Shown one piece after another: positions 1 to 8,762 of a DNA stretch of 64,000 nt (within the stretch, counting starts at the first letter, position 1; each line of letters begins with the position of its first letter). Under the pieces are notes generated by a model. That model was given only the letters and a program-made list of their open reading frames with translations. It was not told the origin of the DNA and searched no databases. This stretch comes from Pseudomonas sp. P7548 (GTDB lineage Bacteria; Pseudomonadota; Gammaproteobacteria; Pseudomonadales; Pseudomonadaceae). Where the stretch lies: assembly GCF_013386585.1 (NCBI RefSeq), contig NZ_JACARO010000047.1, positions 186,001 through 250,000 on the forward strand, in the 5' to 3' direction. Made by a program: the position numbers and the translations under genes.

Positions 1-1
1 G

Positions 2-403
2 CCTTCGATTGCCGACTTCTCCCTGGCCCACCCGTTGTGGTTCCTCAAAGGCTCTTCGGTGACCGCGCCGTTGGTCGATGCCTATCCTGCCGTAGCAGCC
101 TGGCTGGATCGCGTGTTGGGCTTTGGCCATGGCACGTCCACCCCGATGAGCGCCGAGCAAGCCCTGGACGTCGCGCGCAATGCGAGCCCGGCCGTGCTGC
201 CGGATGAGGTTTTCGACGACTTGAACGGCTTCAAGGTCGGGCAGCAGGTGACCATTTCGGCGACCGACTACGGTACCGACCCGGTGGCGGGCGAGCTGCT
301 GTTTGCCGGGCGTGAAGAGCTGATCCTGCGCCGTATCGATGAGCGTGCCGGCACCGTGCATGTGCATTTCCCCCGCATGGGTTTTTGCATTCAGGCGCAG
401 TAA
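2..403 (+). CDS. Glutathione S-transferase family protein, C-terminal part (5' end outside window)
   Basis: The reading frame is open from the first bases of the window and ends at the stop at 401-403, so the true start lies upstream. The first visible residues, PSIADFSLAHPLWFL, are the typical GST C-terminal helical-domain motif in which an Asp follows 'SIA'. The last ~75 residues form a beta-rich tail (from about 'FKVGQQVTI') found in a group of longer Pseudomonas GST-like proteins of about 310 residues. The N-terminal thioredoxin fold with the glutathione site is not visible, so catalytic activity cannot be judged. It is followed 109 bases later by a TonB receptor and shows no obvious functional link to it. 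Confidence 0.75.
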   Translation, partial: PSIADFSLAHPLWFLKGSSVTAPLVDAYPAVAAWLDRVLGFGHGTSTPMSAEQALDVARNASPAVLPDEVFDDLNGFKVGQQVTISATDYGTDPVAGELLFAGREELILRRIDERAGTVHVHFPRMGFCIQAQ

Positions 404-466
404 ACAAATTTTTTTGCAAAGAGCAGTGAGGTAAATCGCCAGCCCATCCGTGTAGTGCTTGAAACT

Positions 467-485
467 GCGATCTATTCGCATTAAC
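467..485. promoter_or_regulatory. Weak candidate Fur box upstream of TonB receptor
   Basis: Read on the minus strand, 467-485 gives GTTAATGCGAATAGATCGC, which contains the AATGCGAAT core common in Pseudomonas Fur sites. By eye it matches 11 of 19 positions of the GATAATGATAATCATTATC consensus. It lies 28 bases before the chosen ATG at 513. If it is real, it argues against the alternative upstream TTG start at 459. Confidence 0.3.
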
Positions 486-512
486 AGCGTTTTCTACACG
501 GGTTCTCACAGC

Positions 513-2933
513 ATGAAGTCGATGGCGGGCGGTTTGGTTAAACAGTGGCTGGGAGCCTCGGTATTGGCGGTTTCGGGGTTGGCGTTGCTGCCCTTGGGCA
601 TTGCACAGGCGCAGGAGCAGCAAAGCACCCAGTTCAACTTTGCCCTGGCAGCCAAACCGCTGCCCCAGGCCTTGAGCGACTTCAGCCGGGTCACTGGCAT
701 CAGCGTGATCTACACCGATGAGGCGCCCTACGGCCTCAGCGCCCCCGCCGTCAGCGGCCAGATGAGTGCGACCCAGGCCCTGCAACGCCTGCTGGGCAAG
801 TCCGGCTTTACCTTCCGTCAGATCGATGCCCGTACCCTGGCCCTGGAGCCGGTGCCCACCGACGGCGCCCTCAACCTCGGCGCCACCACCATCAGCGGGG
901 CCGGCCAGGTCCAAGACAGCACCAGCTATCAGCCGCCGCCCACCAGTTCGGTGATGCGCTCCCACGGCCTGCTGCTGGAAACTCCGCAAACCGTCAACGT
1001 GGTGCCGGCCCAGGTCCTGCGTGACCAGACCCCGCGCAACCTGGACGATGCCCTGGGCAATATCAGCGGCATTACCCAGGCCAATACCCTGGCCAGTACC
1101 CAGGACGCGGTGATGCTGCGCGGCTTTGGCGACAACCGTAACGGTTCGATCATGCAGGACGGCATGCCCATCGTGCAGGGACGTGCTCTGAACTCCACGG
1201 CCGAACGCGTCGAAGTGCTCAAGGGCCCGGCGTCATTGTTGTACGGCATCCAGGACCCGGGCGGCGTGGTCAATATCGTCAGCAAGAAGCCTGAACTGGT
1301 GCAGTCCACCTCGTTGACCGCACGCGGCTCGACCTTTGGTGATGGCAAGAACGGCAGCGGCGGCAACCTCGACACCACCGGCCCGATTGGGGACAGCGGC
1401 TTGGCCTATCGCCTGATCGTCGACCATGAAGACGAAGATTACTGGCGCAACTTCGGCACCCACCGCGAGACGCTGGTGGCGCCGTCCCTGGCCTGGTACG
1501 GCGACACCACCAAAGTGGTGTTTGCCTACGAGCACCGCGAATTCCTCTCGCCGTTCGACCGTGGCACCGCCATCGACCCCAAGACCAACCACCCGCTGGA
1601 TATCCCTGCGACCCGTCGCCTGGATGAGCCGTTCAACAACATGGAGGGCCGCTCCGACCTGTACCGCCTGGAAGTCGATCATGACCTGAACGACGACTGG
1701 AAAGCCCACTTCGGCTACAGCTGGAACCGCGAGACCTACGACGCCAGCCAAGTGCGCATCGTGACCGTGAACCCCAACGGCACCTTGACGCGCAGCATGG
1801 ACGGCACCGGGGGCGCGTTGACCACTGACCGTTTCTCCACGTTCAGCCTGGAAGGCAAGGTCAACGTGGCCGGCATGCAGCATGACCTGGTGTTTGGCCT
1901 GGATGACGAGTACCGCAAGATCTATCGCGCGGACCTGATTCGCCAGGCACAACGCAGTGCGTTCAGCTACCTCAACCCGGTGTATGGCCGCGATGTGGAA
2001 GGCACCACCGTCAGCGCCAAGGACAGTGCCCAGACCGACTTGCTGCGCAGCGATTCGCTGTTCTTCCAGGACGCGATCCACCTGACCGACAAATGGATTC
2101 TGGTGGGCGGCGCGCGCTACCAGATGTACGATCAATACGCGGGCAAAGGCGTGCCGTTCACCGCCAACACCAACGGTAACGGCCAGGCCTGGGTGCCGCG
2201 TGCCGGCCTGGTGTATCGCTACACCGACGAGCTGTCGTTCTACGGCAGCTACACCGAATCGTTCAAACCCAACTCCACCATTGCGGCCCTGGCCGATGGC
2301 AGCAAGTTGACGGGCGACCTGACGCCGGAGAAATCCAAGTCCTGGGAACTGGGCGCCAAGCTCGATATGCCGGGGCGCATCACCGCGAGCGCGGCGCTGT
2401 TCAACATTGAAAAACGCAACGTGCTGGTCTCAGTCGGCTCTGGCGCAAACACCCTCTACAGCATCGCCGGCCAGGTGCGTTCCCGTGGCCTGGAACTGGA
2501 CGCCACCGGCCAGTTGACCGACCAATGGAGCCTGATCGGCAGCTACGCCTACACCGATGCCCTGGACACCAAGGACAAGGACCCGACCCTGGAAGGCAAC
2601 CGCCTGCAGAACGTTGCGAAGAACACCGCTTCGCTCTCGGCGGTGTATGACTTCGGCAATGTTTTTGGTGGCGACCAACTGCGCGTGGGCGCCGGCGCTC
2701 GCTATGTGGGCGAGCGCGCCGGCGATGCGGCCAACGACTTCACCCTGCCGGGCTACACCGTGGCGGACGCGTTTGCGACCTACGACACCAAGATCGAAGG
2801 GCAGAAGGTCAAGTTCCAGCTCAACGTGAAGAACATGTTCGACCGCGTCTACTACGCCTCGGCGGCGAGCCGGGTGTTTGTGTCCTTGGGCGATGCGCGC
2901 CAGGTGTCGGTCTCCAGCACGTTGACCTTCTGA
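513..2933 (+). CDS. TonB-dependent siderophore receptor with N-terminal signalling (STN) domain
   Basis: An outer-membrane receptor of 806 residues for uptake of a ferric siderophore, energised by TonB. Residues 1-34 are a signal peptide ending AQAQ. An STN/secretin-TonB domain follows at about 38-115 (FALAAKPLPQALSDFSRVTG), then the plug (about 150-270, with VEVLKGPASLLYG and GGVVNIVSKKP), then a 22-strand barrel ending in a C-terminal aromatic residue (STLTF). The STN domain means it should signal to an inner-membrane FecR-type anti-sigma factor, yet no sigma/anti-sigma pair is adjacent; the nearest unpaired one is at 27.4-29 kb. I chose ATG 513 over TTG 459 because it begins directly at the signal peptide and avoids a Fur-like site. 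The ligand cannot be named from sequence. Confidence 0.9.
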   Translation: MKSMAGGLVKQWLGASVLAVSGLALLPLGIAQAQEQQSTQFNFALAAKPLPQALSDFSRVTGISVIYTDEAPYGLSAPAVSGQMSATQALQRLLGKSGFTFRQIDARTLALEPVPTDGALNLGATTISGAGQVQDSTSYQPPPTSSVMRSHGLLLETPQTVNVVPAQVLRDQTPRNLDDALGNISGITQANTLASTQDAVMLRGFGDNRNGSIMQDGMPIVQGRALNSTAERVEVLKGPASLLYGIQDPGGVVNIVSKKPELVQSTSLTARGSTFGDGKNGSGGNLDTTGPIGDSGLAYRLIVDHEDEDYWRNFGTHRETLVAPSLAWYGDTTKVVFAYEHREFLSPFDRGTAIDPKTNHPLDIPATRRLDEPFNNMEGRSDLYRLEVDHDLNDDWKAHFGYSWNRETYDASQVRIVTVNPNGTLTRSMDGTGGALTTDRFSTFSLEGKVNVAGMQHDLVFGLDDEYRKIYRADLIRQAQRSAFSYLNPVYGRDVEGTTVSAKDSAQTDLLRSDSLFFQDAIHLTDKWILVGGARYQMYDQYAGKGVPFTANTNGNGQAWVPRAGLVYRYTDELSFYGSYTESFKPNSTIAALADGSKLTGDLTPEKSKSWELGAKLDMPGRITASAALFNIEKRNVLVSVGSGANTLYSIAGQVRSRGLELDATGQLTDQWSLIGSYAYTDALDTKDKDPTLEGNRLQNVAKNTASLSAVYDFGNVFGGDQLRVGAGARYVGERAGDAANDFTLPGYTVADAFATYDTKIEGQKVKFQLNVKNMFDRVYYASAASRVFVSLGDARQVSVSSTLTF

Positions 2934-2939
2934 CGGCCC

Positions 2940-3009
2940 TGTGGCGAGGGCGCTTGCTCCCGCTGGGCTGCGCAGCAGCCTGAACCGGAGACAAGCCCAC
3001 TCGCCACAA
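2940..3009. repeat. REP-type repeat, 'TGTGGCGAGGG' family, degraded right arm
   Basis: The left arm TGTGGCGAGGGCGCTTGCTC is nearly identical to that at 61464. The right arm (about 2989-3008, ending CTCGCCACA) is diverged, so the palindrome is imperfect. It sits between the receptor stop and the dacB start. Confidence 0.75.
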
Positions 3010-3064
3010 AGGAACGGAGCTGTTAGCGTTGCCGCCATTGAAGCCTTGCGGGAAAACGCTACTG

Positions 3065-4522
3065 ATGCGGTTGCAGAAATGGATACACACCAGCGCAATG
3101 CTGGTTGCCTTGAGTGTTGTGCTGGGCGGTTGCGCCAGTGTTTCGCAGACGTCGGGTTCAGCCCAGCTGGACCAACTGCTGGCCGACCCGGCGCTGCACG
3201 GCGCCACGGTTTCCCTCATGGTGCGTGATGCCCGCAGCGGCGCCACGCTCTACCAGCACAACCCGCGCACGCGACTGGTGCCGGCCTCCAATCTCAAGTT
3301 GTTGACCACGGCGGCGGCCATGGATGTGCTGGGGCCGCAATACCGTTTTGCCACGCAATTGCTGAGCAACGGCATTCGCCAGGGTGATCGCCTGACTGGC
3401 AACCTCTACCTGCGCGGCCTGGGCGACCCGACCCTGCAGTTTGCCGACTATCAGGCACTGGCGGCGCAACTCGCCAGCCAGGGCATCCGTCAGGTGCAGG
3501 GCGACCTGGTGTTCGACGACACCTGGTTTGACGCCGAACGGCTGGGCGTCGATTGGTCCCATGACGATGAAAGCACCTACTACGGCGCGCAGATTTCGGC
3601 GCTGACCGTGTCACCCAACAGCGACTTTGATGCAGGCTCCGTGCTGGTGACCGCCAAGGCGCCGTCGCGGGTCGGCCAGCCGGTGGGGGTGGAGATCTTC
3701 CCGCCCACCGACTACCTGCAGTTGAGCAACCGCGCCGTCAGCGGCCCGGGCAATACCTATGGGATCAACCGCCGCCACGGCACCAACCTGTTGCAACTCA
3801 GTGGTGCGGTGGCGCCGGGCAAGCAGAGCCAGCAACTGGTGAGTGTGTGGGAGCCGACGCAACTGGTGGCCAACCTCTTCGAGCAGGCCCTGGCGCAGCA
3901 AGGCATCGTCGTGTCCGGACGGCGGATCATCGGCGGGGGCTCCCCGGTTGCGATCACCGTACTGGCCGAACACCAATCGGCGCCGTTGCAGGAGCTGATC
4001 ACGCCGCTGCTCAAGCTGTCGAACAACAACATGTCCGAAGCCTTGCTCAAGGCCATGGGGCGCCAGACTGCCAATAGCGGTACGGCGGCGGCGGGTGTGG
4101 TGGCGGTGGCCGGGTTTCTCAAGCGCCAGGGCCTGGAGACGGCGGCGCTGAATCAGGTGGATGGCTCCGGTTTGTCGCGGCGCAACCTGGTGTCATCGCA
4201 AACCCTCACCGACCTGTTGCTGGCGGCCAGCAAACAACCCTGGTTCAACGCCTGGTACAACGCCCTGCCGATTGCCGGCAACGCCGACCGCATGACGGGC
4301 GGCAGCCTGCGTTATCGCCTGGTTGGCACGCCGGCGCAGAACAACCTGCACGCCAAGACCGGCTCCATGGGCGGTGTGTCGTCGCTCAGTGGCTACATCA
4401 ATGATGCGCGCGGGCACCGGTTGGTGTTTTCCATGGTCACCAACAACTACGTGGTGGCGGGCGCGCAGGTCAAGGCCCTGGAAAACCGCGTGGCCGTGGC
4501 CCTCGCCGGTTGGGACAACTGA
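3065..4522 (+). CDS. dacB: D-alanyl-D-alanine carboxypeptidase/endopeptidase (PBP4 type)
   Basis: A low-molecular-weight class C penicillin-binding protein of 485 residues that trims peptidoglycan stem peptides and cleaves cross-links in the periplasm. All three active-site motifs are present: SNLK (Ser75, Lys78), SNN in 'LSNNNMSEAL', and KTG in 'HAKTGSMGG'. The N terminus carries a signal sequence with a possible lipobox, LGGC, at Cys23, so it may be a lipoprotein. I chose ATG 3065 because the signal peptide begins there. An in-frame TTG at 3029 with GGAG nearby would add 12 residues. It converges on the IclR gene with a single base between the two stop codons. Confidence 0.9.
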   Translation: MRLQKWIHTSAMLVALSVVLGGCASVSQTSGSAQLDQLLADPALHGATVSLMVRDARSGATLYQHNPRTRLVPASNLKLLTTAAAMDVLGPQYRFATQLLSNGIRQGDRLTGNLYLRGLGDPTLQFADYQALAAQLASQGIRQVQGDLVFDDTWFDAERLGVDWSHDDESTYYGAQISALTVSPNSDFDAGSVLVTAKAPSRVGQPVGVEIFPPTDYLQLSNRAVSGPGNTYGINRRHGTNLLQLSGAVAPGKQSQQLVSVWEPTQLVANLFEQALAQQGIVVSGRRIIGGGSPVAITVLAEHQSAPLQELITPLLKLSNNNMSEALLKAMGRQTANSGTAAAGVVAVAGFLKRQGLETAALNQVDGSGLSRRNLVSSQTLTDLLLAASKQPWFNAWYNALPIAGNADRMTGGSLRYRLVGTPAQNNLHAKTGSMGGVSSLSGYINDARGHRLVFSMVTNNYVVAGAQVKALENRVAVALAGWDN

Positions 4523-4523
4523 T

Positions 4524-5303
4524 TCAGGGCTGGTAGCCCATGCGCCAGCTCACGGCCCGGGTTGCCGCCAGCAAATGCTGGGCCGCCGGGCCATCTTCAT
4601 CGGCATGGAACAGGGAGGTGGGGCCGACCACGGTCATCACCGCCGCCACGTGCCCGACCGCGTTGAACACCGGCGCCGAGAGCGCATCCACCCCGGGCAT
4701 CAGCAAGCCATGCACAAAGTGCAGGCCTCGGCTGCGGATCTGTTCGCAGGCGCTGGCGTAGGCCTGGTCGTCCGCCAGGGTATGGGCAGTGCCCGCCTGG
4801 ATTTCGCGCTCGCGCAATTCCACGGTCTCCCGTGACGGCAAATAGGCGCTGAATACCAGCCCGGTGGAGGAACTGAGCAGAGGCAGTACCGAACCCAGCT
4901 GCGTCACCACCGTCACCGCACGCACGGCGGGTTCGATCTGCACCACGGTGGCGCCCTGATTGCCCCACACCGCCAAAAAGCAGGTTTCATTCAATTCATC
5001 GCGCAGTTCCGCCAGGGGCATCGCGCCGACTTTCAGCACGTCCATGCTGCCCAGCGCGGCCAGGCCCACGCGCAATGCTTCGCGGCCCAGGCCGTAATGG
5101 TTGGTGGCGGTGTTCTGTTCGGCAAAGCCCGAGGCGATCAGCGCTTGCAGGTAGCGATGCACCTTGCTGGCCGGCATCTGCACGTGTTCGGCCAGGCGCG
5201 ACAGCGACGTGGCGGGGGACAGTTCGGCCAGGGCCTTGAGGATGTCGGTGCCCACTTCGGCCGAGCGGACTTTCTGTTTACCGGTGTCGCGGGGCTTTTC
5301 CAT
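4524..5303 (-). CDS. hmgR: IclR-family regulator of the homogentisate operon (HmgR-like)
   Basis: A DNA-binding repressor of 259 residues. An N-terminal winged helix-turn-helix (about 15-75, 'TSLSRLAEHVQMPASKVHRYLQ') is followed by the IclR effector-binding domain (about 90-250). It is transcribed divergently from hmgA, the same arrangement as hmgR/hmgA in P. putida and PA2010/PA2009 in P. aeruginosa, where the inducer is homogentisate. The symbol rests on that context. I chose ATG 5303 (MEKPRDTGKQ). An in-frame GTG at 5366 would place coding sequence over the candidate operator at 5368-5382. Confidence 0.82.
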   Translation of the reverse strand: MEKPRDTGKQKVRSAEVGTDILKALAELSPATSLSRLAEHVQMPASKVHRYLQALIASGFAEQNTATNHYGLGREALRVGLAALGSMDVLKVGAMPLAELRDELNETCFLAVWGNQGATVVQIEPAVRAVTVVTQLGSVLPLLSSSTGLVFSAYLPSRETVELREREIQAGTAHTLADDQAYASACEQIRSRGLHFVHGLLMPGVDALSAPVFNAVGHVAAVMTVVGPTSLFHADEDGPAAQHLLAATRAVSWRMGYQP

Positions 5304-5366
5304 GGGGCAGCGGGAATCCGAGAGATGAATGGGCGTCTTTATAGCTTGACGGTCGACAGTGATCAA

Positions 5367-5392
5367 ATTACGTTATGCGTAACTGGATTACG
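5367..5392. promoter_or_regulatory. Candidate HmgR operator between hmgR and hmgA
   Basis: 5368-5382 reads TTACGTTATGCGTAA, a perfect inverted repeat (TTACG/CGTAA) with a 5-base spacer. A second ATTACG lies at 5387-5392, 20 bases after the first at 5367. The site is 32-57 bases upstream of hmgA, inside the shared promoter region. Assignment to HmgR is inferred from position. Confidence 0.45.
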
Positions 5393-5423
5393 ATAAAAAC
5401 AACTTCCGCTCAGAGGATGATCC

Positions 5424-6707
5424 ATGACCCTCGAATACCTGTCGGGCTTCGGCAATGAATTCGCCAGCGAAGCCCTGCCCGGCGCGCTGCCCGTCGGCCA
5501 GAACTCCCCGCAAAAAGCGCCCTACGGGCTGTACACCGAACTGTTCTCCGGCACCGCGTTCACCATGGCGCGCAGCGAAGCCCGTCGCACCTGGCTGTAC
5601 CGCATCCAGCCGTCGGCCAATCACCCTGCCTTCGTCAAACTTGAGCGGCAATTGGCTGGTGGCCCGCTCGGCGCGGTGACGCCTAATCGCTTGCGTTGGA
5701 ACCCGCTGGATATGCCTGGTGAGCCGACGGACTTCATCGATGGGCTCGTCGGCATGGTCGCCAATACCGGGTCGGAAAAACCCTCTGGCATCAGCATTTA
5801 TCACTACCGCGCCAACCGCTCCATGGACCGCGTGTTCTTCAACGCCGATGGCGAACTGTTGATCGTGCCCGAGCAGGGCCGCCTGCGCATCGCCACTGAA
5901 CTGGGCGTGTTGGAAGTGGAACCGCTGGAAATCGTCGTGCTGCCGCGTGGCCTTAAATTCCGCATCGAGCTGCTGGACGCCCAGGCGCGCGGCTATGTCG
6001 CCGAGAACCATGGCGCACCGCTGCGCCTGCCAGACCTTGGGCCTATCGGCAGCAACGGCCTGGCCAACCCGCGTGACTTCCTCACGCCGGTGGCCCACTA
6101 CGAAGACCTCAAGCAACCGACCACCCTGGTGCAGAAATTCCTCGGTGAGCTGTGGGCCTGCGAGCTGGATCATTCGCCGCTGAACGTGGTGGCCTGGCAC
6201 GGCAATAACGTGCCGTACAAATACGACCTGCGCCGCTTCAACACGATTGGCACCGTGAGTTTCGATCACCCGGACCCGTCGATCTTCACCGTGTTGACCT
6301 CGCCCACCAGCGTGCACGGCCTGGCCAACCTCGACTTCGTGATCTTCCCGCCACGCTGGATGGTGGCCGAGAACACCTTCCGTCCGCCGTGGTTCCACCG
6401 CAACCTGATGAACGAATACATGGGCCTGATCCAGGGCGCCTACGATGCCAAGGCCGAAGGTTTCCTGCCGGGCGGTGCGTCATTGCACAGCTGCATGAGC
6501 GCCCACGGGCCGGACGGCGAGACCTGCACCAAGGCCATCAACGTCGAGTTGGCACCGCACAAGATCGATAACACCATGGCCTTCATGTTCGAGACCAGCC
6601 AAGTGCTGCGCCCTACACAGTTCGCCCTGGAATGCCCGCAACTGCAAAACACCTATGACGCGTGCTGGGCTTCGCTGCCCGCCACCTTCAACCCGAACCG
6701 GAGATAA
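5424..6707 (+). CDS. hmgA: Homogentisate 1,2-dioxygenase
   Basis: An iron(II) dioxygenase of 427 residues that opens the ring of homogentisate to maleylacetoacetate in tyrosine and phenylalanine breakdown. The N terminus YLSGFGNEFASEALPGALP is characteristic of the family. The iron ligands known from the human enzyme (His335, Glu341, His371) line up with His325, Glu331 and His361 here, in PPWFHRNLMNEY and MSAHGPDGE, with the same spacing. It is the first gene of the operon hmgA-fahA-maiA-MFS, and fahA begins 3 bases after its stop. Expression is presumably controlled by the divergent IclR protein. Confidence 0.97.
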   Translation: MTLEYLSGFGNEFASEALPGALPVGQNSPQKAPYGLYTELFSGTAFTMARSEARRTWLYRIQPSANHPAFVKLERQLAGGPLGAVTPNRLRWNPLDMPGEPTDFIDGLVGMVANTGSEKPSGISIYHYRANRSMDRVFFNADGELLIVPEQGRLRIATELGVLEVEPLEIVVLPRGLKFRIELLDAQARGYVAENHGAPLRLPDLGPIGSNGLANPRDFLTPVAHYEDLKQPTTLVQKFLGELWACELDHSPLNVVAWHGNNVPYKYDLRRFNTIGTVSFDHPDPSIFTVLTSPTSVHGLANLDFVIFPPRWMVAENTFRPPWFHRNLMNEYMGLIQGAYDAKAEGFLPGGASLHSCMSAHGPDGETCTKAINVELAPHKIDNTMAFMFETSQVLRPTQFALECPQLQNTYDACWASLPATFNPNRR

Positions 6708-6710
6708 CCC

Positions 6711-7997
6711 ATGACTCAGCCCACCCTTACCCGCAGCTGGGTAGCCTCCGCCAATGGTCACACGGACTTCCCCCTGCAAAACCTGCCGCTGGGCGTGTTC
6801 AGCATCAACGGCTCGGCGCCGCGCGCGGGCGTGGCGATTGGCGATTCGATCCTGGACCTGCAGGCGGCCATCGGCGAATTCGAGGGTGATGCCCGTCGTG
6901 CCGTCGAGGCAATGACCAGTGGCCAATTGAATGCGTTTTTCGAACTGGGCCGTGGCCCGCGTGTGGCGTTGCGTGAACGCTTGCTGGAACTGCTGGCCGA
7001 AGGCAGCACGCTGCAAACCCGCGAGGCGCAGGTGCTGCACCGCGCCGCCGACTGCCAGATGCATCTGCCGGCGAAGATCAGCGATTACACCGATTTCTAC
7101 GTTGGCATCGAACACGCGCAGAACGTCGGCAAACTGTTCCGTCCCGACAACCCGCTGCTGCCTAACTACAAGTACGTGCCCATCGGATACCACGGCCGTG
7201 CCTCGACCATTCGCCCCTCGGGCACCGACGTGCGCCGCCCCAAGGGCCAGACCTTGCCGGCCGGTCAGGCCGAGCCGACCTTTGGCCCGTGCGCACGCCT
7301 GGACTACGAGTTAGAACTGGGCATCTGGATCGGCCAGGGCAACGACATGGGCGACTCGATCGCCATTGGCGACGCTGCCGAGCACATCGCCGGTTTCTGC
7401 CTGCTCAACGACTGGTCGGCGCGGGACATCCAGGCCTGGGAATACCAGCCGCTGGGGCCGTTCCTGTCGAAGAGCTTCATCACCACGATTTCCCCATGGG
7501 TCGTCACCGCCGAAGCCCTGGAACCGTTCCGCAAAGCGCAACCGGCGCGCCCTGAAGGCGACCCCCAACCACTGTCGTACTTGCTGGATAAACGTGACCA
7601 GGCCGCGGGTGCACTGGACATCGAACTCGAAGTGCTGCTGACCACCGCCGCCATGCGTGAGCAGAACCTGCCGGCGCATCGCTTGGCGCTCAGCAACAGC
7701 CTGCATATGTACTGGACTGTCGCGCAGTTGGTGGCCCACCACAGCGTCAATGGTTGCCAGTTGCAGGCCGGCGACCTGTTCGGTTCGGGCACCTTGTCCG
7801 GGCCGGAAGCGGGCCAGTTCGGCAGCCTGTTGGAGATGACCGAAGGCGGCAAGAAAGCCGTCGAGCTGCCGTCCGGTGAGGTGCGCAAGTTCCTTGAGGA
7901 CGGTGACGAAATCATCCTGCGCGCCCGTTGCCGCCGCGAAGGGTTTGCCTCCATCGGCTTCGGCGAATGCCGGGGCACCGTAACCGCAGCGCGCTAA
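6711..7997 (+). CDS. fahA: Fumarylacetoacetase
   Basis: A hydrolase of 428 residues that splits fumarylacetoacetate into fumarate and acetoacetate, the final step of homogentisate degradation. Family motifs seen include DYTDFYVGIEHA, the general-base region VPIGYHGRASTI, the metal-binding LDYELELG, and LLNDWSARDIQAWEYQPLGP. Its length matches the bacterial and animal enzymes. It starts 3 bases downstream of hmgA with GGAG just upstream, which indicates coupled translation. Confidence 0.96.
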   Translation: MTQPTLTRSWVASANGHTDFPLQNLPLGVFSINGSAPRAGVAIGDSILDLQAAIGEFEGDARRAVEAMTSGQLNAFFELGRGPRVALRERLLELLAEGSTLQTREAQVLHRAADCQMHLPAKISDYTDFYVGIEHAQNVGKLFRPDNPLLPNYKYVPIGYHGRASTIRPSGTDVRRPKGQTLPAGQAEPTFGPCARLDYELELGIWIGQGNDMGDSIAIGDAAEHIAGFCLLNDWSARDIQAWEYQPLGPFLSKSFITTISPWVVTAEALEPFRKAQPARPEGDPQPLSYLLDKRDQAAGALDIELEVLLTTAAMREQNLPAHRLALSNSLHMYWTVAQLVAHHSVNGCQLQAGDLFGSGTLSGPEAGQFGSLLEMTEGGKKAVELPSGEVRKFLEDGDEIILRARCRREGFASIGFGECRGTVTAAR

Positions 7998-8009
7998 GAG
8001 GGCAGGGTG

Positions 8010-8645
8010 ATGGAACTCTACACCTACTACCGTTCCACCTCGTCGTACCGGGTGCGCATCGCGCTGGCCCTCAAGGGTCTGGATTTCAGCGCGATCCCGG
8101 TCAACTTGCTGGTGCCACCGGGCGGCGCCAACCGCCAGCCGGAATACCTGGCGATCAACCCCCAAGGCCGCGTGCCGGCGTTGCGCACCGATGAGGGCGA
8201 GTTGTTGATTCAATCGCCCGCGATCATCGAATACCTGGACGAGCGTTATCCACAGGCACCCCTGCTCTCTAAGGAACTGGCGACCCGCGCCCATGAGCGT
8301 GCGGTGGCGTCGATCATCGGCTGTGATATCCACCCGCTGCACAACTCCAGCACCCAGAACCTGCTGCGCCAGTGGGGGCATGATGAGGCGCAATTGCTGG
8401 AGTGGATCGGCCATTGGATCAGCCAGGGGCTGGGCGCGGTGGAGCAATTGATTGGCGACCGAGGCTTTTGCTTTGGTGAACAGCCGGGCATGGCTGACGC
8501 GTTTCTGATTCCCCAGCTGTACGCGGCCGAGCGCTTCAAGGTGCCGTTGACGGCGTACCCACGTATCGGTCGTGTGGCGGCGTTGGCGGCGCAGCATCCG
8601 GCCTTTATCCAGGCTCACCCCGCTAACCAGCCCGACACCCCCTGA
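8010..8645 (+). CDS. maiA: Maleylacetoacetate isomerase (zeta-class GST)
   Basis: A glutathione-dependent isomerase of 211 residues that converts maleylacetoacetate to fumarylacetoacetate, the step between hmgA and fahA. The N-terminal thioredoxin-like domain has the zeta-class signature STSSYRVRIALALKG and the glutathione-binding QSPAIIEYLDE. The C-terminal helical domain has IADA-like 'MADAFLIPQLYAAERF'. I preferred ATG 8010 to the adjacent GTG 8007 because GAGGGCAGG at 7998-8006 is placed for either. It lies 12 bases after fahA. Confidence 0.95.
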   Translation: MELYTYYRSTSSYRVRIALALKGLDFSAIPVNLLVPPGGANRQPEYLAINPQGRVPALRTDEGELLIQSPAIIEYLDERYPQAPLLSKELATRAHERAVASIIGCDIHPLHNSSTQNLLRQWGHDEAQLLEWIGHWISQGLGAVEQLIGDRGFCFGEQPGMADAFLIPQLYAAERFKVPLTAYPRIGRVAALAAQHPAFIQAHPANQPDTP

Positions 8646-8648
8646 CCC

Positions 8649-8719
8649 TGTGGGGCCCGGTTGGCTGGCGATGGCGGTGTGTCAGGTAGACCGCTATCGC
8701 CGGCAAGCCGGCTCCTACA
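8649..8719. repeat. REPIN between maiA and the MFS gene
   Basis: The left arm TGTGGGGCCCGGTTGGCTGG has point changes relative to other copies. The right arm, CGCCGGCAAGCCGGCTCC then TACA, is canonical. The loop holds GGTGTGTCAGG, also present in the repeat at 10174. The hairpin could attenuate transcription from maiA into the transporter gene. Confidence 0.8.
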
Positions 8720-8762
8720 AGGTTGCGCGTGGCCATAAAAATAAAATAATAGGTACCTTGCG

